Source of the DNA: Pseudalkalibacillus sp045920555
GTDB lineage: Bacteria; Bacillota; Bacilli; Bacillales; Fictibacillaceae
Length of the DNA stretch: 64,000 bases
Direction of reading: 5' to 3'
Assembly (NCBI RefSeq): GCF_045920555.1
Contig: NZ_CP174509.1
Location: 2,852,001 to 2,916,000 of the forward strand
The notes beneath the pieces are model-generated. The model was not told where the DNA came from. It worked only from the letters and a program-made list of their open reading frames with translations, and made no database searches. The translations under genes were made by a program, and so were the position numbers. Positions 26,011 through 34,218 of this stretch are shown here, piece by piece (within the stretch, counting starts at the first letter, position 1; each line of letters starts with the position of its first letter).

Positions 26011-27501
26011 GTGACAGTAATTATTATAATATTTGCATTCTTGTTTATGACATTAGGTGTTGGATTGTATCCCGCAATCAGAGGGAAAAAAGAAAACAGT
26101 GCTCTTTCCATCGATGAATATATGCTTGGTAAGAGAGGTTTAGGTGTAGTGTTGATTTTCTTTACCTCAATGGCGACATGGTATAGCTCTTCCTTATTTT
26201 TGGGGGCAGTTGCAGAAGTTTACACAAAGGGGCTAGAATGGGTATTTGGTTTTACTAGTAGTGCAATTGCAGGTTTAGTCTTTTTCTTTCTTGGGCCTAA
26301 GATAAAGGAGGTTAGTGACAAGAAACTGTACACTACCCAAGCAGATTTATTTGCTGATCGTTTCAAAAGTAACTTTTTAGGTTATTTAGCTAGTTTTATT
26401 GGAATTGTTTTTATGATTCCTTATATTGTTATTCAAATGGTAGGAACAGGTTATATTCTCGAAGTGTTTACAGATGGTAAAATTCCTTATTGGTTAGGAT
26501 TATTAGTTGGGTTATCTATTTGTCTTATCTTTATTTATTTTGGTGGTGTAAGAAGTGTAGCTTGGACTGATGTATTTTTAGGTATTGTGTTTTTAATCAG
26601 TATCTGGGCTGTAGTTCTTATGGTAGCTTTTAAAGGATTTGGATCCATTCCGAACCTTTTCAGGGAAGCAGAGCTAAAAGTTCCAGAATTATTAACTCTG
26701 CCTGGGCCTGAAGGTGTAAACTGGTCGTACTTTATTTCGATGGCATGGGTTATAGGGCTAGGGGGATATATGTGGCCACACATGTTTATGCGAATATACT
26801 CCTCAGAATCTGCAAAATCAGTAAGAAAAGTTGGGTCTCTAGTTATTTTTGCAAGTTTGATTGCACAATTACCTATTGTTTTAGGTGCGATTGCAGCTGC
26901 GATCCTGCTACCTAATTTGGAAGTTGCAGATACGGCCCTTTTAGAATTAGTAAAATTGTATGCACCTGTTTGGATGATTGGGATACTTGGTGCTGGAGGA
27001 ATTGCAGCGTCACTCTCAACTGTTAATAGTTTAATACATGCTGAAGGGGTATTAATATCCAAAGATTTTTATTCCAAGTTTACTAAGAAAAAGGCTGATA
27101 ATATAAATGTTCTAAAAGTAACAAAATTAATCATTGTTTTTATCTCAGTCATGGCTTATTTCCTTTCATTAACTCAACCTCAGTTTTTGTGGTCCATTTT
27201 AGCTCAAGCATACGGTGGAGTATCTCAATTTTTCCCATTGATTGTAGCAACCCTATTTTGGAGAAAAGTTACCAAACAAGGAGCTATTACTGGAATGATT
27301 GTTGGTGTATTGGTTTCGTTATTCTTTAATTTTGGACCAATCCCATCACCACTTGGAATTGTACCAATGCTTTGGGGCATGCTTGCAAATACATTATGCT
27401 TGATTATTGTAAGTTTACTTACTCAAAATGAGGTTAATGTAAGGAATACGAAAGAATTCTTTGGTGAGAATGTCTTAGAACAACATTATGAAGCGAAATA
27501 A
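26011..27501 (+). CDS. Sodium:solute symporter (SSS family), YhjB-like
   Basis: About 496 residues with 13 membrane segments. SSS motifs include SIDEYMLGKRGLGVVLIF near the N-terminus, GGVRSVAWTDVFLG in the middle and GGIAASLSTVNSLIHAEGVL later. AGAGAGG suits the GTG at 26011 better than the in-frame ATG at 26002, which sits almost on top of it. Preceded by the DUF3311 gene, it should import the substrate of the D-amino acid/deacylase module. No clear terminator follows; the gene ends close to a radC fragment. Confidence 0.87.
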   Translation: MTVIIIIFAFLFMTLGVGLYPAIRGKKENSALSIDEYMLGKRGLGVVLIFFTSMATWYSSSLFLGAVAEVYTKGLEWVFGFTSSAIAGLVFFFLGPKIKEVSDKKLYTTQADLFADRFKSNFLGYLASFIGIVFMIPYIVIQMVGTGYILEVFTDGKIPYWLGLLVGLSICLIFIYFGGVRSVAWTDVFLGIVFLISIWAVVLMVAFKGFGSIPNLFREAELKVPELLTLPGPEGVNWSYFISMAWVIGLGGYMWPHMFMRIYSSESAKSVRKVGSLVIFASLIAQLPIVLGAIAAAILLPNLEVADTALLELVKLYAPVWMIGILGAGGIAASLSTVNSLIHAEGVLISKDFYSKFTKKKADNINVLKVTKLIIVFISVMAYFLSLTQPQFLWSILAQAYGGVSQFFPLIVATLFWRKVTKQGAITGMIVGVLVSLFFNFGPIPSPLGIVPMLWGMLANTLCLIIVSLLTQNEVNVRNTKEFFGENVLEQHYEAK

Positions 27502-27534
27502 ATATTTGGATTATTGAAGGTTTTGTGGAGTTCA

Positions 27535-27800
27535 GTCCCATTTCAGCATCATGTAGGGGTTGATCAATGCTAGCATTGTCCACTCTAGTAAAAGTATTCA
27601 AAAGTGCAATTTTGAATAACAGCGCAGTCATACTATGTCACCAGCATCCTTCTCAAGATACGAACCCGTCCAGAGAAGATATTGACGTAACAAAAAGACT
27701 TGTAGAAGCTGGACGGATGATGGGGATTGAGGTTCTGGATCATCTGATTGTCAATGCTAAAACTGGGTATAACAGCTTGAAAGAAAAAGGATATGTATAA
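27535..27800 (+). pseudogene. C-terminal fragment of a short RadC-like gene
   Basis: Homologous to the last 60% of the 21.4-kb gene: SAILNNSAVILCHQHPSQDT, SREDIDVTKRLVEAG and SLKEKGYV are intact, but everything before the CHVGSINAS region is missing or garbled. The 3' hairpin is also shared, so the unit was copied with its terminator. Confidence 0.8.
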
Positions 27801-27806
27801 TAACTT

Positions 27807-27827
27807 GGAAGGAGCTAGCCTCCTTCC
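27807..27827 (+). terminator. Terminator-like hairpin after the second radC fragment
   Basis: GGAAGGAG/CTCCTTCC arms around a CTAGC loop, then ATTCTTTTT. Same design as at 21864. Confidence 0.7.
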
Positions 27828-27904
27828 ATTCTTTTTGCCTTTCCAAACTTTTTCGCTTATGAGCTTTTGTTTTTTGTTTAGAGAGACATCTATCAAGTTA
27901 TATA

Positions 27905-28205
27905 ATAAATTCCTCAAATACTTAGTAGCCCCTTTTTGGTCCAATTTCGGAATTTTACCTTCGCACGGATGGCGGGGTCAAGGTAAATCCTTGTTGATCC
28001 TCATGGGTATCAGTGATTTGGAGACTTGATAAAAAGCCTTAGGCTCATCGGGTGAAGCTCCATATTCAATTACTCCGACTGGTTTCATTCGATGGTCTTC
28101 CTCAATCGATGCTATCCAGCCGGTTTGATCTTTTTTATATCCCGTTATATAAACCTCCGTGTGCTGCCAATTGATGATCTTTAACCAATGGAGTGATCCT
28201 ATCGG
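27905..28205 (-). pseudogene. Fragment of an ATP-dependent DNA ligase (LigD-type) gene
   Basis: On the minus strand one frame reads GSLHWLKIINWQHTEVYITG, then YKKDQTGWIASIEEDH and VGVIEYGASPDEPKAFYQV. After a frameshift, IRAKVKFRNWTKKGLL follows and a stop. This matches the OB-fold end of Bacillus LigD-type ligases used in non-homologous end joining. The catalytic nucleotidyltransferase part is absent, so it is a dead remnant. Confidence 0.7.
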
Positions 28206-28849
28206 TTGGTAGTTTCAAAGTATGTACGAATTTTTCGAAAATTGTTGATTTATAGAATATTTTTTATTATTATAAAATCAACAGTCGACAGTATACTCTG
28301 ATGAACTTCTTATACTTTTTGATGTATTCATGAGTAAATCATACTTAGATTAAATTCACTATCCTATCCCATTATATGGTTATTATTGTTTACTCGGAAA
28401 TTAATCCTGAAGAGTTAAACCCAGGTGTAAATATTTAGAATGACTATTCCGAGGGGTTGGAACAGAGTCTCCAATAAGTTGGCTTTGTTTTAATGATTAG
28501 AAGGGCTTGTAGAAAGAATTCCAGACAGGACCGACTGTAAAGGGCTATATGGAAAAGAAGTGTATGTCGGTTGGTGGTATATATGATGCAGGAGGGAGGG
28601 AAAAGATTTATCTCAGTTTTACGATTTATTTAGTCGACAATTGACTAAGGGAAAAGAAGTTAATAGATAAGTTACGAGACTAAGAAATTAATAGCTTTTT
28701 ATTTGAAGGAAAAGAAGTGTAGTTAGAAAGATCGTTTTGCTACTAAACGAAGGTAATCCACAAAAACAGTGCAATGAGGTGCTAGGCTTGAGAGAACAAG
28801 TTTTGCTCTAATAGACAGTCATGCTGAAGACATGATTAAAACATGGAAG
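28206..28849. other. Degenerate intergenic region, no intact gene
   Basis: AT-rich DNA between ligase and M20 remnants. I see only short broken frames and no convincing promoter or RNA signal. It looks like decayed accessory DNA. Confidence 0.5.
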
Positions 28850-29215
28850 GGTTGGTGAACATTGGATGTTACTCAAATATGTCTTCTGAATTTGAAAAAA
28901 TGGGTTTCAACACTCGCAATTTAAACGGTAAGTTAGTCTTAGGACGTAAAGGGGTCGGCAACAAGTTAATAAGAAAAAAGAGGTTACTGTAAATGTTGGG
29001 TTGATACAGGGTGGGAGCGCAGTCAATGTAGTTCCTGACAAAGCAGAAGCTAAAATAGATGTAGAGTTCATGAGGACGAGCAATTTTTTGAATTAGAAAA
29101 AGAAATTAAAGAATAGTGAAGAACATAAGCTTAAGTGGTGCAAAAATCTCGGTTGAGAGCTTTATTAAATATCCTGCTATCAAGGTAACAGATCAAAGTG
29201 TTAGACTATTTTAAA
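28850..29215 (+). pseudogene. Remnant of an M20 family peptidase gene
   Basis: Frames interrupted by stops and shifts keep pieces such as LVLGRKGVGNK, VTVNVGLIQGGSAVNVVPDK, AEAKIDVEF and SFIKYPAIKVTDQSVRLF. These are the dimerisation-domain and C-terminal motifs of CPG2-type M20 proteins. No intact reading frame remains. Confidence 0.7.
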
Positions 29216-29320
29216 AACATTCGTTGAAAAATAAATACGTTAAGGTTTAGGCGTGTGTAGACTAGGAGACGACTATAGCCACAGCCACAGCTTTTAAAAT
29301 ATAGAAATGAGGGAAACAAA

Positions 29321-30499
29321 GTGTTAAATGAACCTGTAGTTGCAGTAATGTTTCTGTTAGCGCTATTGGCAGTAGGTGAATTTTTGTCGATCATCTCAAG
29401 AGCGAGAATTCCAATGCTACTTGTTGCTTTATTCGGTTATTTGATTTTGATCTGGACAGGCATTTTTCCGAAAGATCTTATTGACAAATCAAACCTTGCA
29501 ACTTTCGGAGCCGTGATGGTTGCGCCACTCATTGTCCATATGGGCACACTTGTGCCTTTTCGGTTAATAAAAGGCCAGGTAAAAGCGATATTAATTGCCT
29601 TTTTCGGTGTGGCATGTTCAACTGTACTAATCCTACTTATAATCGCTCCGATTTTTGGCTATGAAGCTGCTGTTTCTGGCGCGGGGCCGCTGTCGGGAGG
29701 AATTGTTGCCACCCTTATTACGTTTGAAAAGCTTGAGGGGATAGGCTTGGCAAGCATGGTTACCATTCCGGCGTTAGTATATGGATGTCAAAAGTTTATT
29801 GGTATGCCGCTTGCCTCCAATCTTTTGCGTCGTTATGCATTAAAACTTCGGGCTTCGATTGATGCGGGAACGTTTGCGGCTGCTAATAAACCGAAGGATG
29901 AAGTTTCCGCTACAAAAGAAGAAAATGAAAAAAGCTGGCTCCCGGAAAAGTACCAAACGAACATTATTTTGTTGTTTCAATTGTTTCTCGGCGGTACTCT
30001 TGCCGTCTGGATCGAAAATCTTACAGGCATTCATTACAGTCTTTGGGCGCTGTTTATCGGGATTATCGGCACTTATTTCGGTTTTTATCAGCCAAGAATG
30101 ATGCAACGTGCAAACACATTTGGTATTTCCATGGTAGGACTCCTTTTTGTAATTATATCTGCGATGAACGATATTACGATTGATATGTTTGTAGATTATC
30201 TTCCAGCAGTTCTTTCGATTCTTGCGGTTGGAGCGATTGGCATTTTGGCCGGAGGTTTTCTTGCTTCAAAAGTGTTGAAATGGGATCCGTATTTAGGCGT
30301 TCCGGTAGCACTTACGGCTATGTTTGGATTCCCCGCAGATTATATCTTGGCTGAAGAAGTAAGTCGAAGTGTCGGCAGGGATGAAGAGGAACAACAAGTC
30401 ATTCTCAATGACATTTTGACACCGATGCTTGTCGGCGGTTTCACAACGGTAACAACAGCTTCGATTGTTATTGCTACGATTTTGATGGGTACACTTTAA
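29321..30499 (+). CDS. Multi-pass membrane transporter, family not recognised
   Basis: 392 residues with about 10-11 hydrophobic segments, split into two halves by a charged loop near residues 185-215 (KPKDEVSATKEENEKSWLPE). The repeated GG-rich segments (SGAGPLSGGIVATLITFEKL) resemble inverted-repeat ion-coupled transporters such as the GltS or 2-hydroxycarboxylate groups, but I cannot place it with confidence. The GTG start has GAGGGA at suitable spacing. It is followed by an M20 remnant and an intact M20 peptidase, so transport of a peptide or acylated amino acid is plausible. Confidence 0.7.
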   Translation: MLNEPVVAVMFLLALLAVGEFLSIISRARIPMLLVALFGYLILIWTGIFPKDLIDKSNLATFGAVMVAPLIVHMGTLVPFRLIKGQVKAILIAFFGVACSTVLILLIIAPIFGYEAAVSGAGPLSGGIVATLITFEKLEGIGLASMVTIPALVYGCQKFIGMPLASNLLRRYALKLRASIDAGTFAAANKPKDEVSATKEENEKSWLPEKYQTNIILLFQLFLGGTLAVWIENLTGIHYSLWALFIGIIGTYFGFYQPRMMQRANTFGISMVGLLFVIISAMNDITIDMFVDYLPAVLSILAVGAIGILAGGFLASKVLKWDPYLGVPVALTAMFGFPADYILAEEVSRSVGRDEEEQQVILNDILTPMLVGGFTTVTTASIVIATILMGTL

Positions 30500-30599
30500 A
30501 CCGAAGCTTTTGCGTAATTGGTACACAAAAGTTTGCAAAGGAATTGTCTCGTACGGGACCCCTTTCGATATGCATTTACAATTTCTACCGGGTAGTTCC

Positions 30600-30807
30600 G
30601 GTTGTATGGCCGATGCTGGATGGGACCAGCCCGATGTCACTATTTGAAGAGACTTGATGTACCGGTAATTATTATTGTCTTGGAGCACCTTTCGTATTTG
30701 CGAATACGCATGCGCCGAACGAAAATATCGGCGTTGCCGATTATCTGGACGGTATAAAATTAATGGAAACAATTTATTACAAATACGGGAAGAGGGAAAT
30801 GCAGTGA
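30600..30807 (+). pseudogene. C-terminal remnant of an M20 peptidase
   Basis: After a frameshift, the stretch reads FVFANTHAPNENIGVADYLD and ends at 30807. It is closely related to the C-terminus of the intact neighbour (YANFDEANHSPNENIGVDNF) but is a different gene. An upstream piece (GTSPMSLFEE, then VPVIIIVL in another frame) belongs to the same dead gene. Confidence 0.75.
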
Positions 30808-32165
30808 ACTTATCTGAAATCTCGAATGTGATTGAGCAAGGAAAGGATCAATATTTGGAACATTTATTCACATTACTGCGACAGAAAAGCATTAGCGCAC
30901 AAAATATCGGAATCGGAGACTGTGCGGAATTATTAAAAAGCATGATGAAGGATATCGGTATAAACACCCGCCTGATCGAAACTGACGGACATCCGGTAGT
31001 GTACGGTGAAATAATAAAGGATCATGATGCGTTTACATTATTAATTTACGGTCATTATGACGTTCAGCCGCCGGATCCGCTTGATGAGTGGTTATCACCC
31101 CCGTTTGAGCCAACCATTCGCAACGGAAAAATTTTTTGCCGCGGCGCAGGTGATAATAAGGGACAATTGATGGCGCAAGTTTTGGCGATTAAAACTTATT
31201 TAGACACGTTCGGTGAATTGCCGATTAACATCAAAATGGTTTTTGAAGGTGAAGAAGAGAGTGCAAGCGTAAATCTCGCTTCATTCGTTGAGAAAAACAA
31301 AGATCTTTTAAAAGCCGATCTGGTATATACATCGGATGGCCCCATGCATGACAGCGGTGCACCGTACGTTTTACTCGGTGTCAGAGGGATGTTATACGTG
31401 GAATTGACGGCAAAAGGTGCTGATTGGGAAAACCATTCCGGTAATAAAGGAAATATTGTGCCGAACCCGGCATGGAAATTGATCGATTTGTTAAGAACGA
31501 TGCGTGATGAAAACGGACGGGTTTTAATCGAAGGATTTTACGATGATATCCGCAAACCGACGGAGAAGGAAAAAGAGATTATTAAACAGCTTCCGTTTGA
31601 CAGAGAACAAGTTGCAGAAAAAATCGGCTATAAGCAGCTAGATATGACCGGAGAAGAGTATTATCATAAATTAACGATGGAACCGACATTTAATATTGCC
31701 GGGTTTACGAGCGGATACGGTGGAGAAGGACCGAAAACGATTATTCCTTCGCAAGCAACGTTAAAAATGGATATGCGGCTAGTCGTTGATCAGGACCCAA
31801 ATAATATCTATAAGAAGTTCTGCGCTCATGTCGAAAAACATGCGCCTGATATTGAAGTAAAGCATCTTGGAGACATGAAACCGTCAAGGACGCCGGCTGA
31901 CCAGAAGGTTGTCGATGTTGTCACAGGGGCGGTGAGCAAATCCTTCGATCAGGAGCCGATTTTACAGCCGAGTCTTGGCGGAAGCCTTCCGGATTATATA
32001 TGGACAAAAATATTAGGTTTGCCGTCTGTCGTCGTTCCTTACGCGAACTTCGACGAAGCCAACCATTCTCCAAACGAGAATATAGGGGTTGACAACTTTA
32101 TCAACGGGATTAAATGTACCTGTCATGTCATTCACAAGCTTGGAGAATATTCGAAACAGCGCTAA
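30804..32165 (+). CDS. M20 family dipeptidase (CNDP-like)
   Basis: 453 residues. Metal motifs in order: LLIYGHYDVQPPDPLDEW, CRGAGDNKGQLMAQ, FEGEEESASVN, YTSDGPM and NHSPNENIGV at the C-terminus. The large size and the insert with HSGNKGNIVPNPAW match the carnosinase/CNDP branch that hydrolyses dipeptides or acylated amino acids. I chose the GTG at 30804 (MNLSEISNVIEQ); an upstream in-frame ATG would add the tail of the preceding M20 remnant. The gene and the transporter before it are richer in CCG/GGC codons than the decayed DNA around them. Confidence 0.85.
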   Translation: MNLSEISNVIEQGKDQYLEHLFTLLRQKSISAQNIGIGDCAELLKSMMKDIGINTRLIETDGHPVVYGEIIKDHDAFTLLIYGHYDVQPPDPLDEWLSPPFEPTIRNGKIFCRGAGDNKGQLMAQVLAIKTYLDTFGELPINIKMVFEGEEESASVNLASFVEKNKDLLKADLVYTSDGPMHDSGAPYVLLGVRGMLYVELTAKGADWENHSGNKGNIVPNPAWKLIDLLRTMRDENGRVLIEGFYDDIRKPTEKEKEIIKQLPFDREQVAEKIGYKQLDMTGEEYYHKLTMEPTFNIAGFTSGYGGEGPKTIIPSQATLKMDMRLVVDQDPNNIYKKFCAHVEKHAPDIEVKHLGDMKPSRTPADQKVVDVVTGAVSKSFDQEPILQPSLGGSLPDYIWTKILGLPSVVVPYANFDEANHSPNENIGVDNFINGIKCTCHVIHKLGEYSKQR

Positions 32166-32491
32166 ACAACAAAGAGATTCTGTTCATAGGCTTTCTTTCA
32201 ACCTATAATCGTGTCCAAAAGGAATTTTTAAAAAGGTATCAAAACAAGTATTACCAGAAATTTTAGTAGAGATTGCAAGCTCAGTATAACCCTAATCACC
32301 CAATAAAACCCCCCTTTTAAATTACTGATGATTGGACAGAAAATTAACTAGTTATTCCGTTTAGAGGAATATCCATAATGATATGCTCCTCTCATTGACG
32401 CAAACATTTAACTTAGTTCTTTTGAAAAAATGGCAACCTGAAGGGTGGTCGGCACACTCCCACGTCAGATTCAAAAGGGGGTGTTGCCTCC
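32166..32491. other. Intergenic leader before the type I toxin
   Basis: No gene is seen. TTGACG at about 32395 could be the -35 box of the toxin promoter, but the -10 is unclear. Just before the toxin ATG, GGGGG and CCTCC (about 32477-32491) can pair, which would hide the ribosome site. Confidence 0.45.
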
Positions 32492-32596
32492 ATGAGGGTT
32501 TTTCAGGCACTTTCAATCATGCTCACATTTGGGCTTCTGATCGTTGCTATACTGTCTTATCACAAAAATAGACCGCCCTTCAGCCTGAACAACTAG
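32492..32596 (+). CDS. Holin-like type I toxin (TxpA/BsrG-type mini-protein)
   Basis: A 34-residue protein, MRVFQALSIMLTFGLLIVAI plus a short basic/polar tail. It is one membrane helix with the M(R/T)V(Y/F)xALxxMLxFGxLI signature of Bacillus holin-like toxins (TxpA, BsrG, YonT group). The start has AGGGGGTG upstream, but its Gs can pair with CCTCC just before the ATG, a translation block known in this class. Its 3' end overlaps a convergent antisense RNA whose terminator sits inside the toxin codons. When expressed without antitoxin such peptides disturb the membrane. Confidence 0.75.
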   Translation: MRVFQALSIMLTFGLLIVAILSYHKNRPPFSLNN

Positions 32597-32715
32597 GGGC
32601 AGTCTATCCTTGATATATAAGCCGATCCCCTCTCGGGGAACCGTCTATTGCTTGGCCGTGGGTGTTACCAGCACCAACGGTCTTTTTTAATATATGTCAA
32701 CTATCTTTATTATAT
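32564..32715 (-). ncRNA. Putative antisense RNA antitoxin of the type I system
   Basis: On the minus strand a TATAAT box (about 32713-32718) starts a likely transcript of about 150 bases. It runs through the toxin mRNA 3' region and ends at the hairpin 32564-32607 (ATAGAC.GCCC arms) followed by five T. That terminator lies in the last toxin codons, the same layout as RatA opposite txpA. The matching terminator is also kept in the relic at 13241-13276. Confidence 0.6.
32655..32688 (+). terminator. Toxin mRNA terminator
   Basis: CCGTGGGTG, loop TTACCAG, CACCAACGG, then TCTTTTTT, about 60 bases after the toxin stop. It is inside the region copied at 13.3 kb. Confidence 0.75.
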
Positions 32716-33333
32716 CCGATACAACTAAAAAAGAAATCAATATTGATTAAATTAAACCTTTTTTCATTAATTTATTTACCACAAGACATGCAAATTCTTC
32801 AACGTCTTTTGATTCAACAGTATTCTTTATTTCATTAATTTCCTGAAGGAACGTATGACAGTCCGAAGTGTTTATTCACTACAAAGTATTTTTAGTTAAC
32901 AACATAATACGTGAAATACCTTCATCTAATTCTCTTTTCTTTACGCTTTCATAATAGCTCATAACTCACTTCCTTATAATGTAAATATTCTCTTTTATAA
33001 TCAACTTTTTAAATCAATTTAATGAAGTAAAGTAATACATTTAATTAAATTTTGTGATAAATATATATTCACATTTTGAAAATTAAGGATTATAATTAGG
33101 GCTATAGTAACCTTTAAAGAAAGGTGTCAAGACAGGTCAAAGAGAGATGAGTACTATTCTTAAAGAGTATTTTTAACAAAAGTAGGTGATAGCTAAAACG
33201 TAGGTTAAAAATGAGTAGGTCTGAAGAATTACAATCTAGTGCAATTAGGATACCATAACACTTTAATTATAGAATTGACATCATTTACATAATGGACTAA
33301 TGTGTAAAAAAATCGTAGTGAGGAGGTATTCAA
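32716..33333. other. Gene-poor stretch with a broken minus-strand small gene
   Basis: On the minus strand around 32750-32965 a small gene seems broken. MSYYESVKKRELDEGISRIM runs to a stop, then another frame continues FLQEINEIKNTVESKDVEEF and KLMKKGLI. The 13-kb relic carries the same block. No function is recognised. A promoter with TTGACA (33275-33280), 17 bases and TAATGT (33298-33303) precedes the next small gene. Confidence 0.45.
33275..33303 (+). promoter_or_regulatory. Sigma-A promoter of the 56-residue hypothetical gene
   Basis: TTGACA, 17-base spacer, TAATGT, about 30 bases upstream of the TTG start. Confidence 0.65.
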
Positions 33334-33504
33334 TTGGAAACTCCTTTAAAAACGGACGACCAAATTGTGCTTATACAAGAAATCCGGGGTTTGATTCATG
33401 AGTTTCAAGATGACCCTAACCAGGCTACATTTGATAAAGTAATCGAACTGACTGACTATCTATGTAAATTAGAAAACATTAAGCATCATAACCGGGATTT
33501 ATAG
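33334..33504 (+). CDS. Small hypothetical protein (56 residues)
   Basis: A TTG start with an excellent GAGGAGG site seven bases upstream, and its own promoter. The product is acidic and predicted helical (for example QIVLIQEIRGLIHEFQDD and FDKVIELTDYLCKLENIK), without signal or membrane segment. I do not recognise it. Its end overlaps the end of the convergent Spo0E-like gene by 19 bases, so the two mRNAs would be complementary at their 3' ends. Confidence 0.65.
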   Translation: METPLKTDDQIVLIQEIRGLIHEFQDDPNQATFDKVIELTDYLCKLENIKHHNRDL

Positions 33505-33650
33505 ACATTCAGAAGATGCTCAAGCTCACGGCTGCATTGTAAGGTCTCCTTACTCCTTAAGCCCTTCAATTGAGCTACCCCGATCAACTCTTCTTTTTTC
33601 TTTGATATTTCTTCTAATGCTACTTTTTCCTCCTTTTTAACATATAACAT
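33486..33650 (-). CDS. Spo0E-like aspartyl-phosphate phosphatase
   Basis: About 54 residues, two helices: VALEEISKKKEELIGVAQLK, then GLRSKETLQCSRELEHLLNV. The SxELxxLLNxY signature is that of the Spo0E family, which dephosphorylates Spo0A and delays sporulation. I chose the ATG at 33650 because GGGGAGGGG lies just before it; a frame open further upstream adds 12 residues unlike the family. It supports assignment of the organism to spore formers. Confidence 0.82.
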   Translation of the reverse strand: MLYVKKEEKVALEEISKKKEELIGVAQLKGLRSKETLQCSRELEHLLNVYKSRL

Positions 33651-34103
33651 CTTTTCCGCCCCTCCCCAAGTTACGACTTTAGTCAACTCTTTTTAATACT
33701 ATTATGCAAAAACCGAAAATGAATTGAAATGGTTTCGAGTAAAGATGTCAAGATATGACAAATCCCCCCTCATAACACTAAGAGAAGAGAAAAAAGTGGA
33801 TATAAAAAAGATGAACTGTTTTGATTGAGGATTCCATAAAACCTTGATATATCAAGGTTTTCACATGAGTTGCAAAGGGTTTGAAAGTGCTTTTTAATCA
33901 AATTCGAGATGGAAGGTTCAATCGGATAACACTTAATAACCGGCATAACAACAATTATGCCAAGGGTTATTATTATAAAATTTGTGTAGTTTTTTATTAT
34001 GACGGTTTGTCAATCTAACTCCGACACTTCTTCCCAAAATGCTTCGGTTATGAGGCCTTCTGATAGGACTTTTCTACAAATTTTCCTGATTGTGACACTC
34101 CTC
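33651..34103. other. Intergenic region before des
   Basis: No gene seen. The notable element is a 24-base perfect palindrome at 33838-33861; the rest is AT-rich with no clear promoter before the DesR boxes. Confidence 0.5.
33838..33861. repeat. Perfect 24-base palindrome
   Basis: AAAACCTTGATA followed by its exact complement. The A-run on one side and T-run on the other make it a candidate bidirectional terminator, though no gene ends within 150 bases. Confidence 0.6.
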
Positions 34104-34143
34104 ATATGACATTTGTCATACATCATAGTGACGTTTATGACTA
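34104..34143 (+). promoter_or_regulatory. DesR-type binding region of the des promoter
   Basis: ATGACATTTGTCAT (a perfect 6+2+6 inverted repeat) is followed by a second, weaker box with GTGACGTTTATGAC. They lie upstream of TACAAT (34165-34170), which lacks a good -35 box. This fits a promoter that needs phosphorylated DesR bound to tandem sites. Confidence 0.7.
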
Positions 34144-34218
34144 CTCCAGTACATAAGTTTTCTCTACAATAGGACTAGATGGTTTACCCACAGAAGTGAT
34201 TTGCCTTAAGGAGGAAAC

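Noticed and set aside
26535..27062. 175-codon minus-strand frame in the symporter gene
   Set aside because: Typical antisense shadow of a hydrophobic protein gene.
32383..32571. 62-codon plus-strand frame overlapping the toxin
   Set aside because: It is in another frame; the toxin frame starting at 32492 has the ribosome site and family signature.
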